Of a stretch of 64,000 bases of DNA, positions 53,240 through 63,035 are shown piece by piece. Source of the DNA: Streptococcus gordonii (GTDB lineage: Bacteria; Bacillota; Bacilli; Lactobacillales; Streptococcaceae); the NCBI RefSeq assembly GCF_001553855.1, contig NZ_LQWV01000012.1, forward strand, positions 514,152 through 578,151, in the 5' to 3' direction. The translations under genes were made by a program, and so were the position numbers. The first letter of the stretch is position 1. The number at the start of each line of letters is the position of its first letter. Under the pieces are notes generated by a model. That model had not been told where the DNA came from. It saw nothing but the letters and a program-made list of their open reading frames with translations, and did not search any database.

Positions 53240-54085
53240 ATGAAAACTTACCTTTTAAACAACGGCGTGAGAATCCCAGTGCTTGGCTTTGGTACATGGA
53301 AGGCTAAGGATGGTGAAGAAGCCTATCAGGCAACATTAGCCGCTCTCAAGGCAGGCTATCGTCACATTGATACGGCAGCTATCTATAAGAACGAAGAAAG
53401 TGTCGGACGGGCAATCAATGACAGTGGCATTCTGCGGGAGGAGCTCTTCATCACGACCAAGCTTTGGAATGACAACCATACTTATGAGGAGGCTCAGGAG
53501 GCCTTTGCCCAATCAATGGAGCGGTTGGGACTGGACTATCTGGACCTCTACCTCATTCACTGGCCAAATCCTAAAGCTTTGAGAGAAAAGGATGCTTGGA
53601 AAAAGCGCAATGAAGAAGTCTGGCGTGCCATGGAAGATCTCTATGAGGCTGGGAAGATTCGTGCGATCGGCGTCAGCAATTTCTTGCCTCATCACTTAGA
53701 AGCCCTGCTTGAGACAGCGCGCATAAGACCAGCAGTCAATCAAATCCGCCTAGCGCCAGGTGTCTATCAGACAGAGGCGGTGAACTTCTGCCGTGAACGC
53801 AATATTTTACTGGAAGCTTGGGGACCATTTGGCCAAGGTGAGCTCTTCCAAAATCCTGACGTACAAGCTGTGGCGGACAAGTATGGCAAGACTATTGCTC
53901 AAATCACTCTAGCGTGGAGCTTGCAGGAGGGCTTCCTACCCCTGCCTAAGTCGGTCACTCCGAGCCGGATTGCCAGCAATCTGGATTGCTTTGACATTGA
54001 GCTTGATGCAGCAGACTTAGAAGTCCTCAAAAATATCAGTGGCCTGGCCGGTGGCGCGCCAAATCCTGATGTAATGGATTTTTAA
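53240..54085 (+). CDS. Aldo/keto reductase
   Basis: This 281-residue NADPH-dependent reductase (AKR5-like) has all catalytic residues: Asp and Tyr in DTAAIYKNEESVG, Lys in FITTKLWN and His in LIHWPNP. IGVSNF and the cofactor motif PLPKSVTPSRIASN are also clear. Such enzymes reduce aldehydes, methylglyoxal or 2,5-diketo-gluconate; the physiological substrate is unknown. The ribosome site is GGAGGAT. A GNAT gene starts directly after its stop codon. Confidence 0.92.
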   Translation: MKTYLLNNGVRIPVLGFGTWKAKDGEEAYQATLAALKAGYRHIDTAAIYKNEESVGRAINDSGILREELFITTKLWNDNHTYEEAQEAFAQSMERLGLDYLDLYLIHWPNPKALREKDAWKKRNEEVWRAMEDLYEAGKIRAIGVSNFLPHHLEALLETARIRPAVNQIRLAPGVYQTEAVNFCRERNILLEAWGPFGQGELFQNPDVQAVADKYGKTIAQITLAWSLQEGFLPLPKSVTPSRIASNLDCFDIELDAADLEVLKNISGLAGGAPNPDVMDF

Positions 54086-54538
54086 ATGAAAATCCGATTT
54101 TATCGAAGCTCAGATAGAGAGGCCTTGCAGTCTTACCAATTAACGGACTTGAGATTTACCAGCCATCCTAAGGAGGCTGTCACTGACTTAGAAAATCGCT
54201 ATGCCATCTTGGGCCTTGTAGAAGATCAAATCGTAACCTTTCTGCTCTTGGATGCTGGAGAAGAGAAGTACACCTATGGCGGTCAGCCAGATAGCCTGCT
54301 CCTTCGTAGCTTTTCAACGGATGAAGACTTTCGGATACGAGGCTACGGTAGTCAGACGCTGAAGCTCTTGCCTGATTTCATAAGAGAGCATCTACCTATG
54401 TATAAAAGTATCATCCTAGGCGTCAATGAGAGAAATCAAGTCGCTTCCTATCTCTATCGAGAGACCGGCTTTAGCAAACAGCCCCAGCGTATATTAGGAC
54501 CAGCAGGCTGGCAGGAAGTCTATGAATTAAAAATATAA
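54086..54538 (+). CDS. GNAT family N-acetyltransferase
   Basis: The protein has 150 residues. The acetyl-CoA loop is SFSTDEDFRIRGYGSQTLKL (about 76-95), followed by LGVNERNQVASYLYRETGF (about 113-131). Its ATG follows the aldo/keto reductase stop with no gap, so the two are co-translated. The substrate is unknown. Confidence 0.85.
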   Translation: MKIRFYRSSDREALQSYQLTDLRFTSHPKEAVTDLENRYAILGLVEDQIVTFLLLDAGEEKYTYGGQPDSLLLRSFSTDEDFRIRGYGSQTLKLLPDFIREHLPMYKSIILGVNERNQVASYLYRETGFSKQPQRILGPAGWQEVYELKI

Positions 54539-54542
54539 AATC

Positions 54543-54573
54543 ATCCCCAGTTTGAAAAGAGCTGGGGATTTTC
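54543..54573 (+). terminator. Terminator after the GNAT gene
   Basis: ATCCCCAG pairs with CTGGGGAT around an 11-base loop, followed by TTTTCTT. It separates core genes from the restriction locus. Confidence 0.85.
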
Positions 54574-54608
54574 TTACCAGGCCATGGAAACGCTATAAAA
54601 TCAAGCCT

Positions 54609-54633
54609 TTCTATGCTATAATGAAACATAGAA
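54609..54633 (+). promoter_or_regulatory. Promoter of the hsd operon with an overlapping inverted repeat
   Basis: TGCTATAAT (54614-54622) is an extended -10. The inverted repeat TTCTATG / CATAGAA (54609-54615 and 54627-54633) brackets it, an operator-like arrangement. No regulator gene is visible next to it. Confidence 0.5.
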
Positions 54634-54674
54634 GAATAAAGTGAAAATCCTCATGTAAAGCAAAAGGAAATCAA

Positions 54675-57662
54675 ATGAAAACAAGCCAGGAATTAGAAAT
54701 TGAAAAACAGTTGATCCAGCAGTTGGCATCTGGAGAAAGCCAGTGGACCTATCGGAAAGATCTCAAGACAGAGGACCAGTTGTGGAAGAATTTTTTTGAG
54801 AAATTAGCTCAAAATAATGTCGCCATGTTAGCGGATCATCCCTTGACTGATCAAGAAAAACACCAAATCAAGAACCAGCTTAACTTTGTCAGCTATTATG
54901 AAGCAGCTAAGTGGCTTGCTGGTGAAAATGGCATCGCCAAGGTTGAAGTTCAACGTGAGGATGCCAGTCTAGGGACTATCCGCTTAGCGGTCATCTGGCG
55001 GGACAATATCGCAGCTGGTAAGTCGAGCTACGAAGTGGTCAACCAAGTCGAACGTGACAAGGCCTATCCGCTAGACCAGGATCGACGGCTCGATACGACC
55101 CTTCTGATCAATGGCCTGCCTCTCATCCATATCGAACTCAAGAGTCCACGAGTGGCCTTTCTAGATGCCTTTCACCAGATCAAAAAGTACGACCGTGAAG
55201 GTAAGTTCCGGGGCATTTACTCGAGCTTACAGATGTTTGTCGTGACCAATAAGGTCGACACACGCTACATTGCTGCAGCCCGTGAAAGTAAGCTAAACAA
55301 GCAATTCTTGACCAAGTGGGTGGACAAGGACAACCAACCCATGATCGATCTCAACAGCTTTGCTCATGAGGTCCTCTCTATCCCTCGGGCCCACCAAATG
55401 GTCATGCAGTACTCGGTCATCGACGATAGCAAGAAAGCCCTCATCCTCCTGCGTCCCTACCAGATCCATGCCATCGAAGCTGTACAGGAAGCCTCCCGCC
55501 GTCAGGAGTCAGGATATATCTGGCATACGACCGGATCAGGCAAGACCCTGACCTCTTACAAGGTGGCTCGCAATCTCTTGCAGATTCCTGCTATCCAAAA
55601 GACCATCTTTGTCGTTGACCGCAGAGACCTGGACCAGCAGACGACCTCGTCCTTCCTCTCTTATGCGGCCAATGATGTCATCGACATCGACGAGACGGAC
55701 AATACCCATGAGCTGGTCAAGCGCCTAGGGGGTAATGACAAGCGCGTGGTGGTCACAACCATCCAGAAAATCACGACCATGATGCGCAAGTTTGAAGAAG
55801 GGAAGTACCAGCGGGATGCTGGGAAGATCAAGGACCTGCGCGTGGCCTTTGTCGTGGATGAGTGCCACCGAGCTGTCACCCCACAAACGCAAAAGGAAAT
55901 CAAGGCCTACTTCAAGAACTCTCTCTGGTATGGCTTTACAGGGACTCCGATCTTTAAGGAAAACAAACGCAAGCAAGTGGGAGATCTGGCTCAGACCACC
56001 CACCAACAGTATGGTGATCGCCTACATGAATACACGGTCAAGGAAGCCATCCATGATGGAGCGGTTTTGGGCTTTAAGGTAGACTACCGCAATACCATTA
56101 TTTCAGATCTGCTAGAAGAAGAGATCCCAGACCAGGCCTATGAGGACAAGGAGCACATGCTAGAGGTCCTCGATGCCATCCTCAATAAGAGTCAGCAACA
56201 GCTCAATATCCCTAAAGGGGTTGGAAAGACCTATGAAGCTATTTTGACGGTCAAGTCCATCCCACGAGCACAGGCCTATTATAATCTGCTCAAGAGCATA
56301 CTTGCTAGCAAGGAGCGGGTCAAAGTCTCCGAGCGGGTCAAACGCCACCTACCAGATTTTCCAAAATTCACCATCACCTACTCAGTGTCTGAAAATGAGG
56401 AAGAGTCCATTGGCTACCAAGACCACATGAAGCAGGTCATGGAGGACTACAACCAAGAGTTTGGAACGCATTTTAGCCTAGCGGATCAGCGAGGCTTTAA
56501 CACCGATGTCAACAATCGCCTAGCTAGAAAGCAGGACAAGTATCTCTACCGCAACGAGCAGTTGGATTTGGTCATCGTGGTTGATCGTCTCTTGACCGGC
56601 TTTGATGCTCCTTGTCTTTCTACACTCTTTATCGATCGCAAGCCCATGCGCCCACAGGACTTGATCCAGGCCTTCAGCCGGACCAATCGGATCTTTGATG
56701 ACAAGAAGCACTTCGGCCATATCATCACCTTCCAGCGCCCTCAGGCCTTTAAGGAATCTGTCGACAATGCCCTCAAGCTCTACTCCAATGGAGGAGAAAA
56801 TGAGGTTTTGGCTCCAAGCTGGGAAGAAGAAAAAAGCAACTTTCTATCAGCTTGCGGAGAATTTCAAGCTCAAATTACGGATCATGAAGAAGAAGGAATT
56901 GCTATCGAGCAAGCTAGCACGGCTCAGCTACGTAAAATAGCGAAATCTTACCAAGCCTTTGATAAATATCTGGCCTCTATCCGCGTCTATAATGAATACA
57001 AAGAAGAAGAGATTTACCAAGAGACTGGCTTGACGAATGCCAAGCTAGAAAGCTACCTAGGTCTCTATCAAAATATTCTAGCAGAGCTTAAAAGCCGTGT
57101 AGATGACGATGATCAAGATGATCCGCTGGATATCCACTATGAGCTTGAGTCTGTCCAGGTCGATGAGATCAACTATGCCTATATCTTGACTCTCATCCAG
57201 AGTATGATCCAGCAGGATGACAATGTAGCAGAGCCTCTTAGTGACAAGGATATTGCTGCCGTGGATGGTTATATCCAAGGCTTGAATAGGACCAATCCAG
57301 GACTTGCGACAATCATCCAAAATCTTTGGACAGAAGTGCAAGCAAATCCAAAACTCTATCGTGGTTTATCCATCACAGGTGTCTTAGATAACATGATTGA
57401 GACAGTGATTGATAAACATATCTCTAACTTTGTCAGAAAATGGTATGTCGGAGAGGACGAGCTTCGCTACTATATCCAGCACTACCGCAAAGGCGCCAAA
57501 AAGCAAACAGGTGAAAGCCAGCTGACTAAGAGCCAACGCTATAAAGACTATAAAGTAGAAGTAGCAGACGCCCTCAACCCACTCAGCTACAAAAAACAAA
57601 TCAAAGAAGCCTATACCCAACTGATCGAAGAGGTGATTGAACCATTGAGGGTTGGGAGGTAG
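54675..57662 (+). CDS. hsdR: Type I restriction enzyme R subunit
   Basis: This 995-residue protein translocates and cuts unmodified DNA in complex with HsdM and HsdS. The N-terminal nuclease has the PD-(D/E)XK residues Asp140 (RRLDTTLLI) and Glu154/Lys156 (IELKSP). The helicase motor has Walker A TTGSGKT (285-291), DECH (395-398) and late motifs including [17 protein letters not shown] and QAFSRTNR. The C-terminal part is helical. GC content by eye is higher than in the following genes, and no disruption is seen. It has its own promoter and is the first gene of a long same-strand unit. Confidence 0.96.
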   Translation: MKTSQELEIEKQLIQQLASGESQWTYRKDLKTEDQLWKNFFEKLAQNNVAMLADHPLTDQEKHQIKNQLNFVSYYEAAKWLAGENGIAKVEVQREDASLGTIRLAVIWRDNIAAGKSSYEVVNQVERDKAYPLDQDRRLDTTLLINGLPLIHIELKSPRVAFLDAFHQIKKYDREGKFRGIYSSLQMFVVTNKVDTRYIAAARESKLNKQFLTKWVDKDNQPMIDLNSFAHEVLSIPRAHQMVMQYSVIDDSKKALILLRPYQIHAIEAVQEASRRQESGYIWHTTGSGKTLTSYKVARNLLQIPAIQKTIFVVDRRDLDQQTTSSFLSYAANDVIDIDETDNTHELVKRLGGNDKRVVVTTIQKITTMMRKFEEGKYQRDAGKIKDLRVAFVVDECHRAVTPQTQKEIKAYFKNSLWYGFTGTPIFKENKRKQVGDLAQTTHQQYGDRLHEYTVKEAIHDGAVLGFKVDYRNTIISDLLEEEIPDQAYEDKEHMLEVLDAILNKSQQQLNIPKGVGKTYEAILTVKSIPRAQAYYNLLKSILASKERVKVSERVKRHLPDFPKFTITYSVSENEEESIGYQDHMKQVMEDYNQEFGTHFSLADQRGFNTDVNNRLARKQDKYLYRNEQLDLVIVVDRLLTGFDAPCLSTLFIDRKPMRPQDLIQAFSRTNRIFDDKKHFGHIITFQRPQAFKESVDNALKLYSNGGENEVLAPSWEEEKSNFLSACGEFQAQITDHEEEGIAIEQASTAQLRKIAKSYQAFDKYLASIRVYNEYKEEEIYQETGLTNAKLESYLGLYQNILAELKSRVDDDDQDDPLDIHYELESVQVDEINYAYILTLIQSMIQQDDNVAEPLSDKDIAAVDGYIQGLNRTNPGLATIIQNLWTEVQANPKLYRGLSITGVLDNMIETVIDKHISNFVRKWYVGEDELRYYIQHYRKGAKKQTGESQLTKSQRYKDYKVEVADALNPLSYKKQIKEAYTQLIEEVIEPLRVGR

Positions 57663-57680
57663 GAAAACTTTGGAGGAAAA

Positions 57681-58826
57681 ATGGCAGATACAATATTAAT
57701 TTTAGGAAATGGATTTGATTTGTCCATGGGACGAAAAACGAGTTATAGTGATTTCGCAGAATTTGCTAATAACTTATTTCCTATTACAGATATTCAGTTG
57801 AAAAAATTCCTTGATGAAAATAATATTAACATTGAGGAATATAGAGATAATTTTTATCTTAGATTTATAAATGAGAATAGAACTACCCTTGGAGAAAATT
57901 GGTCAAATCTGGAAATCATGATTTCACAACTTGCCGAAGCAATTGATTTTTATAGATCAAACCCTGATTCGATATATTATAGTAGTGAAAATACCTTAAG
58001 GATAATTTATCCTGATAAGTTTCGTAAAGAACTAGTTTCTCAAGAAAATTTTGCGTCAAAAATATTTGTGGCTGAAATATTTTATAAAATGTTCACTATT
58101 TTTGGTTGGGCTAGACTAGAAAGAAGGATGGCAATATCAGAATTAAATGAGCTTTTTATATCCCATTTAGAATTACTGACAAATCTTTTAGAAATATACC
58201 TTTCTTACAGAGACTATATAGATTTTGAAATTGATAAAATATCCCCAGTAGAAACTGCATTGAATGCTATAACTGATATTTCAGAGTCGTATGTAATTAG
58301 TTTCAATTATACTCATACTCCATATAAACTTTATAGAATTCCTAAAGAAAATACTCACTATATTCACGGGGAAATTGATTTAAGTAGACATAAATCGGAA
58401 ATTAATACGATGGTTTTCGGAATTGAGGATAAAGAAATTGATGTTAATAGCAGTTTGATACCTTATCAAAAGTATTATCAAAGAATTGTAAAAGAAACTG
58501 GTAGTGAATATTTAGACTTTCTTAAGCCAAGACATGCGGAAGATTTATACGGTGGATTAAAGAAAAAAAATATTATTGTTTTTGGACATTCAGTTGACCC
58601 ACTAGATAAGGAAATTTTTCAAAATTGTTTTGCTTTAACAAGTCACTATACTTACAATTACCGATTTATTTTTACATACTATAACGAGTCTGCTAAACGG
58701 TCTATCGTTAAGAATTTGGCTATCATTCTAGGGAAAGATAAACTTGTCGAATTAACTGGGAATAAAAATGTTGTCTTCGTTAAAAGTGGCGATGTTGATG
58801 GGATGAAAGAAGTTCTATTGGATTAA
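57681..58826 (+). CDS. AbiH-family abortive infection protein
   Basis: This 381-residue protein begins ILILGNGFDLSMGRKTSYSDF, the signature of AbiH (phage abortive infection) proteins. It also has SYVISFNYTHTPYKLY, THYIHGEIDLS and IIVFGHSVDPLDKEIF, the conserved Asn, His and Asp positions of the family. AbiH gives phage resistance in Lactococcus; its biochemical activity is not established. The ribosome site is TGGAGGAAA, 18 bp after hsdR. The gene is markedly AT-rich compared with hsdR, suggesting separate acquisition. Confidence 0.85.
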   Translation: MADTILILGNGFDLSMGRKTSYSDFAEFANNLFPITDIQLKKFLDENNINIEEYRDNFYLRFINENRTTLGENWSNLEIMISQLAEAIDFYRSNPDSIYYSSENTLRIIYPDKFRKELVSQENFASKIFVAEIFYKMFTIFGWARLERRMAISELNELFISHLELLTNLLEIYLSYRDYIDFEIDKISPVETALNAITDISESYVISFNYTHTPYKLYRIPKENTHYIHGEIDLSRHKSEINTMVFGIEDKEIDVNSSLIPYQKYYQRIVKETGSEYLDFLKPRHAEDLYGGLKKKNIIVFGHSVDPLDKEIFQNCFALTSHYTYNYRFIFTYYNESAKRSIVKNLAIILGKDKLVELTGNKNVVFVKSGDVDGMKEVLLD

Positions 58827-58896
58827 ATAATTTTTTAATAATAGGCAAGTTGCAATAATATTATTAACACCTGATACTTAAGGGAAATGGCAATAA

Positions 58897-59625
58897 ATGG
58901 ATAATATAATTACATTGATAGGGGCTTTACTAGGTGCTGGCGTAGCGGTGTATGTTGCAAAGCTTCAAAATAAGCAGCAACTTAAACAGCTACAAGATGA
59001 ACATAAGTTACAACGAGAATTTTTTGAAAAACAAGAAGAGAACGAAAGAGAACGTATTTTCTTACAGTATACAATTGAGCGGGCAGAACGTTCATATGAG
59101 ATATTGAGTGATATAAGAACTGCTAAAAATTTATTTGCAGATTCAATATTTGAATTGGTGAAGATGCTTCCTAAAGAAATAGAATCAGACGAAGATATTG
59201 AGTTTGAAAAGTTTTTTCCTTTACTATATTCAGATTATTTGCTACCTAAATATGATTCAATTATAAAATTAAAAGATTTGTTATTACTGACGCTGGTTAT
59301 ACAAGATGATATTGAACTATCTAGATTGAAAGGTGAGGTTCGTAAGGAAGTTTCAATTTTTGTAGACTATCATAAAAGAATAAGTCAAGTGAAGAATTTT
59401 GAAGATTATAAAGAAGTCGCTGAAGACTTTATGAAAAAATCTCAATTAACTGAAAAATGTGATGAATTAAGGACTTATTTAACGAAGTATATAACAGAAA
59501 CTACATTTAGGTTAGTTTCTCCAGAGAAAATGGCAGAAAAAATAGTAAAACAAGAATATAATGTATCTAATTTAAAATTTAAAATAGTAAGAAAGCAGGA
59601 TAGTGATGGAGAAACCAAAAATTAG
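58897..59625 (+). CDS. Unknown membrane-anchored coiled-coil protein
   Basis: The protein has 242 residues. An N-terminal hydrophobic helix (about 4-20, IITLIGALLGAGVAVYVA) is followed by a Gln/Lys/Glu-rich coiled coil (about 22-65) and an all-helical acidic body. No enzyme motif or known domain is seen. AAGGGA lies nine bases upstream. It is AT-rich, lies between abiH and hsdS, and its last 20 bases overlap the hsdS start, so it is translated with the restriction genes. It could partner AbiH or be a separate defence sensor; both are guesses. Confidence 0.75.
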   Translation: MDNIITLIGALLGAGVAVYVAKLQNKQQLKQLQDEHKLQREFFEKQEENERERIFLQYTIERAERSYEILSDIRTAKNLFADSIFELVKMLPKEIESDEDIEFEKFFPLLYSDYLLPKYDSIIKLKDLLLLTLVIQDDIELSRLKGEVRKEVSIFVDYHKRISQVKNFEDYKEVAEDFMKKSQLTEKCDELRTYLTKYITETTFRLVSPEKMAEKIVKQEYNVSNLKFKIVRKQDSDGETKN

Positions 59626-60817
59626 GTTCTTTAAAAATAAACATTCATGGGTAAGAAATACGTTTGAAGAGATAGCAAAAAGGAGAACTAAAAGTTCTGA
59701 CAACCCTGATTTACCAAGAATTGAATATCAAGATATAATTTCTGGAGAAGGGAGATTGAACAAAGATTTAAGTAAAAATATTGATTGTCGCAAAGGAATA
59801 GTGTTTGAAACGAATGATATTCTATATGGGAAGTTACGTCCATATTTAAAAAATTGGCTACACCCAAATTTTAATGGTATTGCAATAGGAGATTTTTGGG
59901 TATTGCAGGCAAGAAATTGTGATTCAAATTTTTTATTTTCATTAGTACAATCGCCAAAATTTCAAAGAGTTGCAAATGATACATCTGGAACAAAGATGCC
60001 ACGTTCTGATTGGAAGACAGTTTCACAGACAGAGTTTAGTATTCCTACTTCTAATGAGGAACAATCCGCCATCGGCTCCCTCTTTCGCACTCTCGACGAC
60101 CTTCTGGCTAGCTACAAGGACAATCTTGCTAACTACCAATCTCTGAAGGCGACTATGCTCTCAAAGATGTTTCCAGAAGCTGGACAGACTGTTCCTGAGA
60201 TACGTTTGAATGGGTTTGATGCTGAGTGGGAGAAAACTACTTTAGAAAAATCTACAGATCGTGTAAAATCTTACTCTTTGTCAAGAGATGTTGAGACGAA
60301 TCAAGATACAGGTCTAAAGTACATACATTATGGTGATATTCATCTAGGAAAAGTTTCTATGATAGATGATGGAAATTCAATTCCATATATTAAAACTGAT
60401 ACAAAATTAAGTGAATTTCTACAGCAGGGAGATTTAATTTTCGCGGATGCTTCAGAAGATTACAAAGGAATTGCAGAAGTTGCAGTAGTTGTTGATGCTC
60501 TATCAGAAAAAATAGTTGCAGGCCTTCATACGATAGCTGTTAGACCTCAGTCAATTTTTGATTCAATTTTCTTATATTATATGTTTAAAACTCAAACGTT
60601 TAGGAAATATGGTTACAAAGTTGGTACAGGTATGAAAGTTTTTGGAATAAGCCCCTCAAACTTAATGAAATATGAATTTTACTATCCTGATAAGAAAGAA
60701 CAACAAGCCATTGGTGCTTACTTCTCAAACCTCGATAACCTCATCAATTCTCACCAAGAAAAAATTTCTCAGCTTGAAACACTCAAAAAGAAACTCTTGC
60801 AGGATATGTTTATATAG
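59606..60817 (+). CDS. hsdS: Type I restriction enzyme specificity subunit
   Basis: This 403-residue protein has two target-recognition domains (about 1-150 and 210-355), each followed by a conserved helical spacer: EEQSAIGSLFRTLDDLLASY and KEQQAIGAYFSNLDNLINSH. The two-repeat architecture is complete. Start ATG 59606 follows AGCAGGA and overlaps the previous gene. Both recognition domains are AT-rich, while the central spacer (from about 60060) changes abruptly to richer, hsdR-like sequence, the mark of domain exchange. No second hsdS or recombinase is in the window. Confidence 0.94.
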   Translation: MEKPKIRFFKNKHSWVRNTFEEIAKRRTKSSDNPDLPRIEYQDIISGEGRLNKDLSKNIDCRKGIVFETNDILYGKLRPYLKNWLHPNFNGIAIGDFWVLQARNCDSNFLFSLVQSPKFQRVANDTSGTKMPRSDWKTVSQTEFSIPTSNEEQSAIGSLFRTLDDLLASYKDNLANYQSLKATMLSKMFPEAGQTVPEIRLNGFDAEWEKTTLEKSTDRVKSYSLSRDVETNQDTGLKYIHYGDIHLGKVSMIDDGNSIPYIKTDTKLSEFLQQGDLIFADASEDYKGIAEVAVVVDALSEKIVAGLHTIAVRPQSIFDSIFLYYMFKTQTFRKYGYKVGTGMKVFGISPSNLMKYEFYYPDKKEQQAIGAYFSNLDNLINSHQEKISQLETLKKKLLQDMFI

Positions 60818-60826
60818 AATCTTGTT

Positions 60827-61366
60827 ATGAAAAAATTTAAAAGATTATGTTTGTCATTTTGTTTATCAATTTGTTCTTTTTCGCCAGGTTTAGTCTTGTA
60901 TCTATTTACTATAGACATTTTTCCCTCACATGATACTTATGTATGTAGTTTTCTAAAAATAGGAGTGTTGACTTTCCTGATGCTTTCTTTTTCTTTTGGA
61001 GTCTTACAGTATTTGATAAGATTCAAGGAAGCGAATGATACTGCTCAAGTTGAAAGTATACAGCCGGTAGAAAATGAAATCATTCCAACTTACTTAGGCC
61101 TTTTTGTAATTATGCTGGGTTTAGGTGAATTAACTTTCTTATATCAGATTGTAGTAATAGTCCTCATTTTTCTAATATGGTGGATTCTTATGGAGAGATC
61201 GTATTATTTTAATTTGATATGGTTACTCTCATATCGTTATTACAGAGTCACTGATAAAAACGGTAATGTCTTTATTATTTATAGCAAGAAAAAAGATGTT
61301 AAAGAGACTGGGACTATAGAAGGTCTAGTTAGAATAAACAATTTTACATTTTTGGAGAAGGGATAA
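60827..61366 (+). CDS. Four-helix membrane protein, Kiwa KwaA-like
   Basis: The protein has 179 residues with four membrane helices (about 8-30, 42-64, 88-105 and 106-123). A cytoplasmic C-terminal segment contains LLSYRYYRVTDKNGNVFIIY and ends RINNFTFLEKG. This layout, with four helices, a Y-x-V-x-x-x-x-G strand pair and a conserved terminal motif, matches my memory of KwaA, the membrane partner in the Kiwa anti-phage system. No ribosome site is visible; it starts nine bases after hsdS and may depend on coupling. The assignment rests largely on the paired downstream gene. Confidence 0.5.
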   Translation: MKKFKRLCLSFCLSICSFSPGLVLYLFTIDIFPSHDTYVCSFLKIGVLTFLMLSFSFGVLQYLIRFKEANDTAQVESIQPVENEIIPTYLGLFVIMLGLGELTFLYQIVVIVLIFLIWWILMERSYYFNLIWLLSYRYYRVTDKNGNVFIIYSKKKDVKETGTIEGLVRINNFTFLEKG

Positions 61367-61367
61367 T

Positions 61368-62195
61368 ATGTTTTTAGTAAAAGTAGGTCAAATATATAGA
61401 AAATTGGAGAATTCGGATGATATTTCAGAATTAGTTGCTCCGGAGATTGATCCTGAAAATAGTAGAGAATTTGATCCAGAAATAAAATTAGAACATGATG
61501 AATGGTTCTATGTTGAAATTGATGATTCGCATATGTCTATGGTCAAAGAATATGAAGATAAATTTTTAAATACCGCGGGTCTAAATGATGTGAATGAAGC
61601 AGAGTTCTCAAAAATTGACTTGATTTTTCGTAAAGTTGAAAATGATGGTTTAGTTTTTCAAAAAATTACACAATCAAAGAGACTGGTTGATAAGTCAATC
61701 TTGAAATGGAGACGTAGAAAAGCTGAGAGAACAATTATTGAAAATGGTATAGAATTAAAATCTGAGAACGATGCCTATTTTGATGGAAATAATAAATTGT
61801 ACTTTAGAAGTTTTAGGACGATTCATAGTCTATTCAAAGGTATTGATGATTATTACCGTATAGCTAGTCTTGCAGAAGTTGATGAATTAAAAAGAATTGA
61901 TTTAGTTACTTTCTCAGATTTTGAAATTAAATCTAATAATTTGAAAATGGTGGCAATTCTAAAAGATGATGAAATTGACCTATCTGATACCTCAATAATT
62001 AGCACCTTATTAACATCATATGAACAATATCCAGAGCAGGATTTCAAGGTTTCAGAAGGAAAATTTATTATTGATACCAACAAACGATTGACAAGTTTCT
62101 TGAAATTGGCGTTAGGGAGATTATATACTAATCCAATTACAAGTCATCAGATGGAAGCCAGCTCTGCTAGGCGATTACGGAAGAAGGAAAACTGA
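61368..62195 (+). CDS. KwaB-like (DUF4868-like) protein
   Basis: The protein has 275 residues and is cytoplasmic. A divergent N-terminus (1-75) is followed by a region (about 78-200) with alternating strands and helices: IDLIFRKVENDGLVFQKI, AYFDGNNKLYFRSFRTIHSL, then FKGIDDYYRIASLAEVDELK. This pattern resembles the DUF4868 domain of KwaB, which in Kiwa works with KwaA to stop phage replication after sensing at the membrane. It starts one base after the KwaA-like stop, and the pairing of a four-helix membrane protein with this protein is the main support. It is AT-rich. Confidence 0.45.
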   Translation: MFLVKVGQIYRKLENSDDISELVAPEIDPENSREFDPEIKLEHDEWFYVEIDDSHMSMVKEYEDKFLNTAGLNDVNEAEFSKIDLIFRKVENDGLVFQKITQSKRLVDKSILKWRRRKAERTIIENGIELKSENDAYFDGNNKLYFRSFRTIHSLFKGIDDYYRIASLAEVDELKRIDLVTFSDFEIKSNNLKMVAILKDDEIDLSDTSIISTLLTSYEQYPEQDFKVSEGKFIIDTNKRLTSFLKLALGRLYTNPITSHQMEASSARRLRKKEN

Positions 62196-62236
62196 AGTAA
62201 CATTCTTTAAAAAATTATCTATAAAGAGGAGTATTA

Positions 62237-62992
62237 ATGGTATCTGTAACACAACATATCAAAGAAATTAACCAACCTCGAGGTGGTTATCTGCCCATCA
62301 AATTATTTTCAGTAGAACAGTTCGAAGATCACAGAGTTCTGCACTCTGTAGAGTCTGTATCTCCTAGTTTAGTGGGGATTTGTGTAGACTACTTGACCCG
62401 TCTCATGAAAGGGGCAGAAGCCCGTGATGCTTTCAGAATTTCTCTCATGGGAGCTCAGATTGTGGGCATGGGAGACCTAGCAGAAGCACTTCTCGATTTG
62501 GTGATAGGATTGGATGACTTATCGATAGAAAGTGCTTGTCGTTTGGTTTCTTTTGATGTCGTTTTTCGTGCAGGGAAACAGTATTATAAGCCTTTTGAGG
62601 AAATTTTGGTGGATGCAGAAACGATAGAGAATATTCGTATCATGGTAGAACGAAGTCTTTGCTTTTTCGACCTCTTTGGTCCTTTGGTAAAGGATGGCTT
62701 TCATTTTCATGGAGGTTATACAGATACGATTGACAAGGGTGATGGAGATTTTCTTACCAAGGATACACTGTGGGATTTTAAGGTGACTAAAACAGCTCCT
62801 AATAAAGACCATACACTACAAGTCCTTGTCTACTATATCATGGGGCTACATTCCTATGACTCCGATTTCCTTTCTATCGTAAATCTTGGATTTTATAACC
62901 CTCGAAAAAATATCGTTTATCAACTTCCAGTCTCTTCTATTCCTTTAGATTTGATTCAAACGATTGAAAATGAAGTGATTTGTTATAAATGA
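62237..62992 (+). CDS. RecB/Cas4-like PD-(D/E)XK nuclease-like protein
   Basis: This 251-residue protein has the three motifs of the RecB/Cas4 nuclease group in order: GDGD (168-171), WDFK with the D-x-K pair (Asp180, Lys182) and QVLVY (Q195...Y199, the QxxxY motif). The N-terminal half is helical and unrecognised. The ribosome site is AGAGGAG. It lies between the Kiwa-like pair and hsdM. It might be a nuclease of a defence module or an accessory of the type I system; activity is inferred from motifs only. Confidence 0.65.
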   Translation: MVSVTQHIKEINQPRGGYLPIKLFSVEQFEDHRVLHSVESVSPSLVGICVDYLTRLMKGAEARDAFRISLMGAQIVGMGDLAEALLDLVIGLDDLSIESACRLVSFDVVFRAGKQYYKPFEEILVDAETIENIRIMVERSLCFFDLFGPLVKDGFHFHGGYTDTIDKGDGDFLTKDTLWDFKVTKTAPNKDHTLQVLVYYIMGLHSYDSDFLSIVNLGFYNPRKNIVYQLPVSSIPLDLIQTIENEVICYK

Positions 62993-63035
62993 TTGCTTGT
63001 TTAAAAATAAATTGCAAAACTTAGAAAGAAACATT

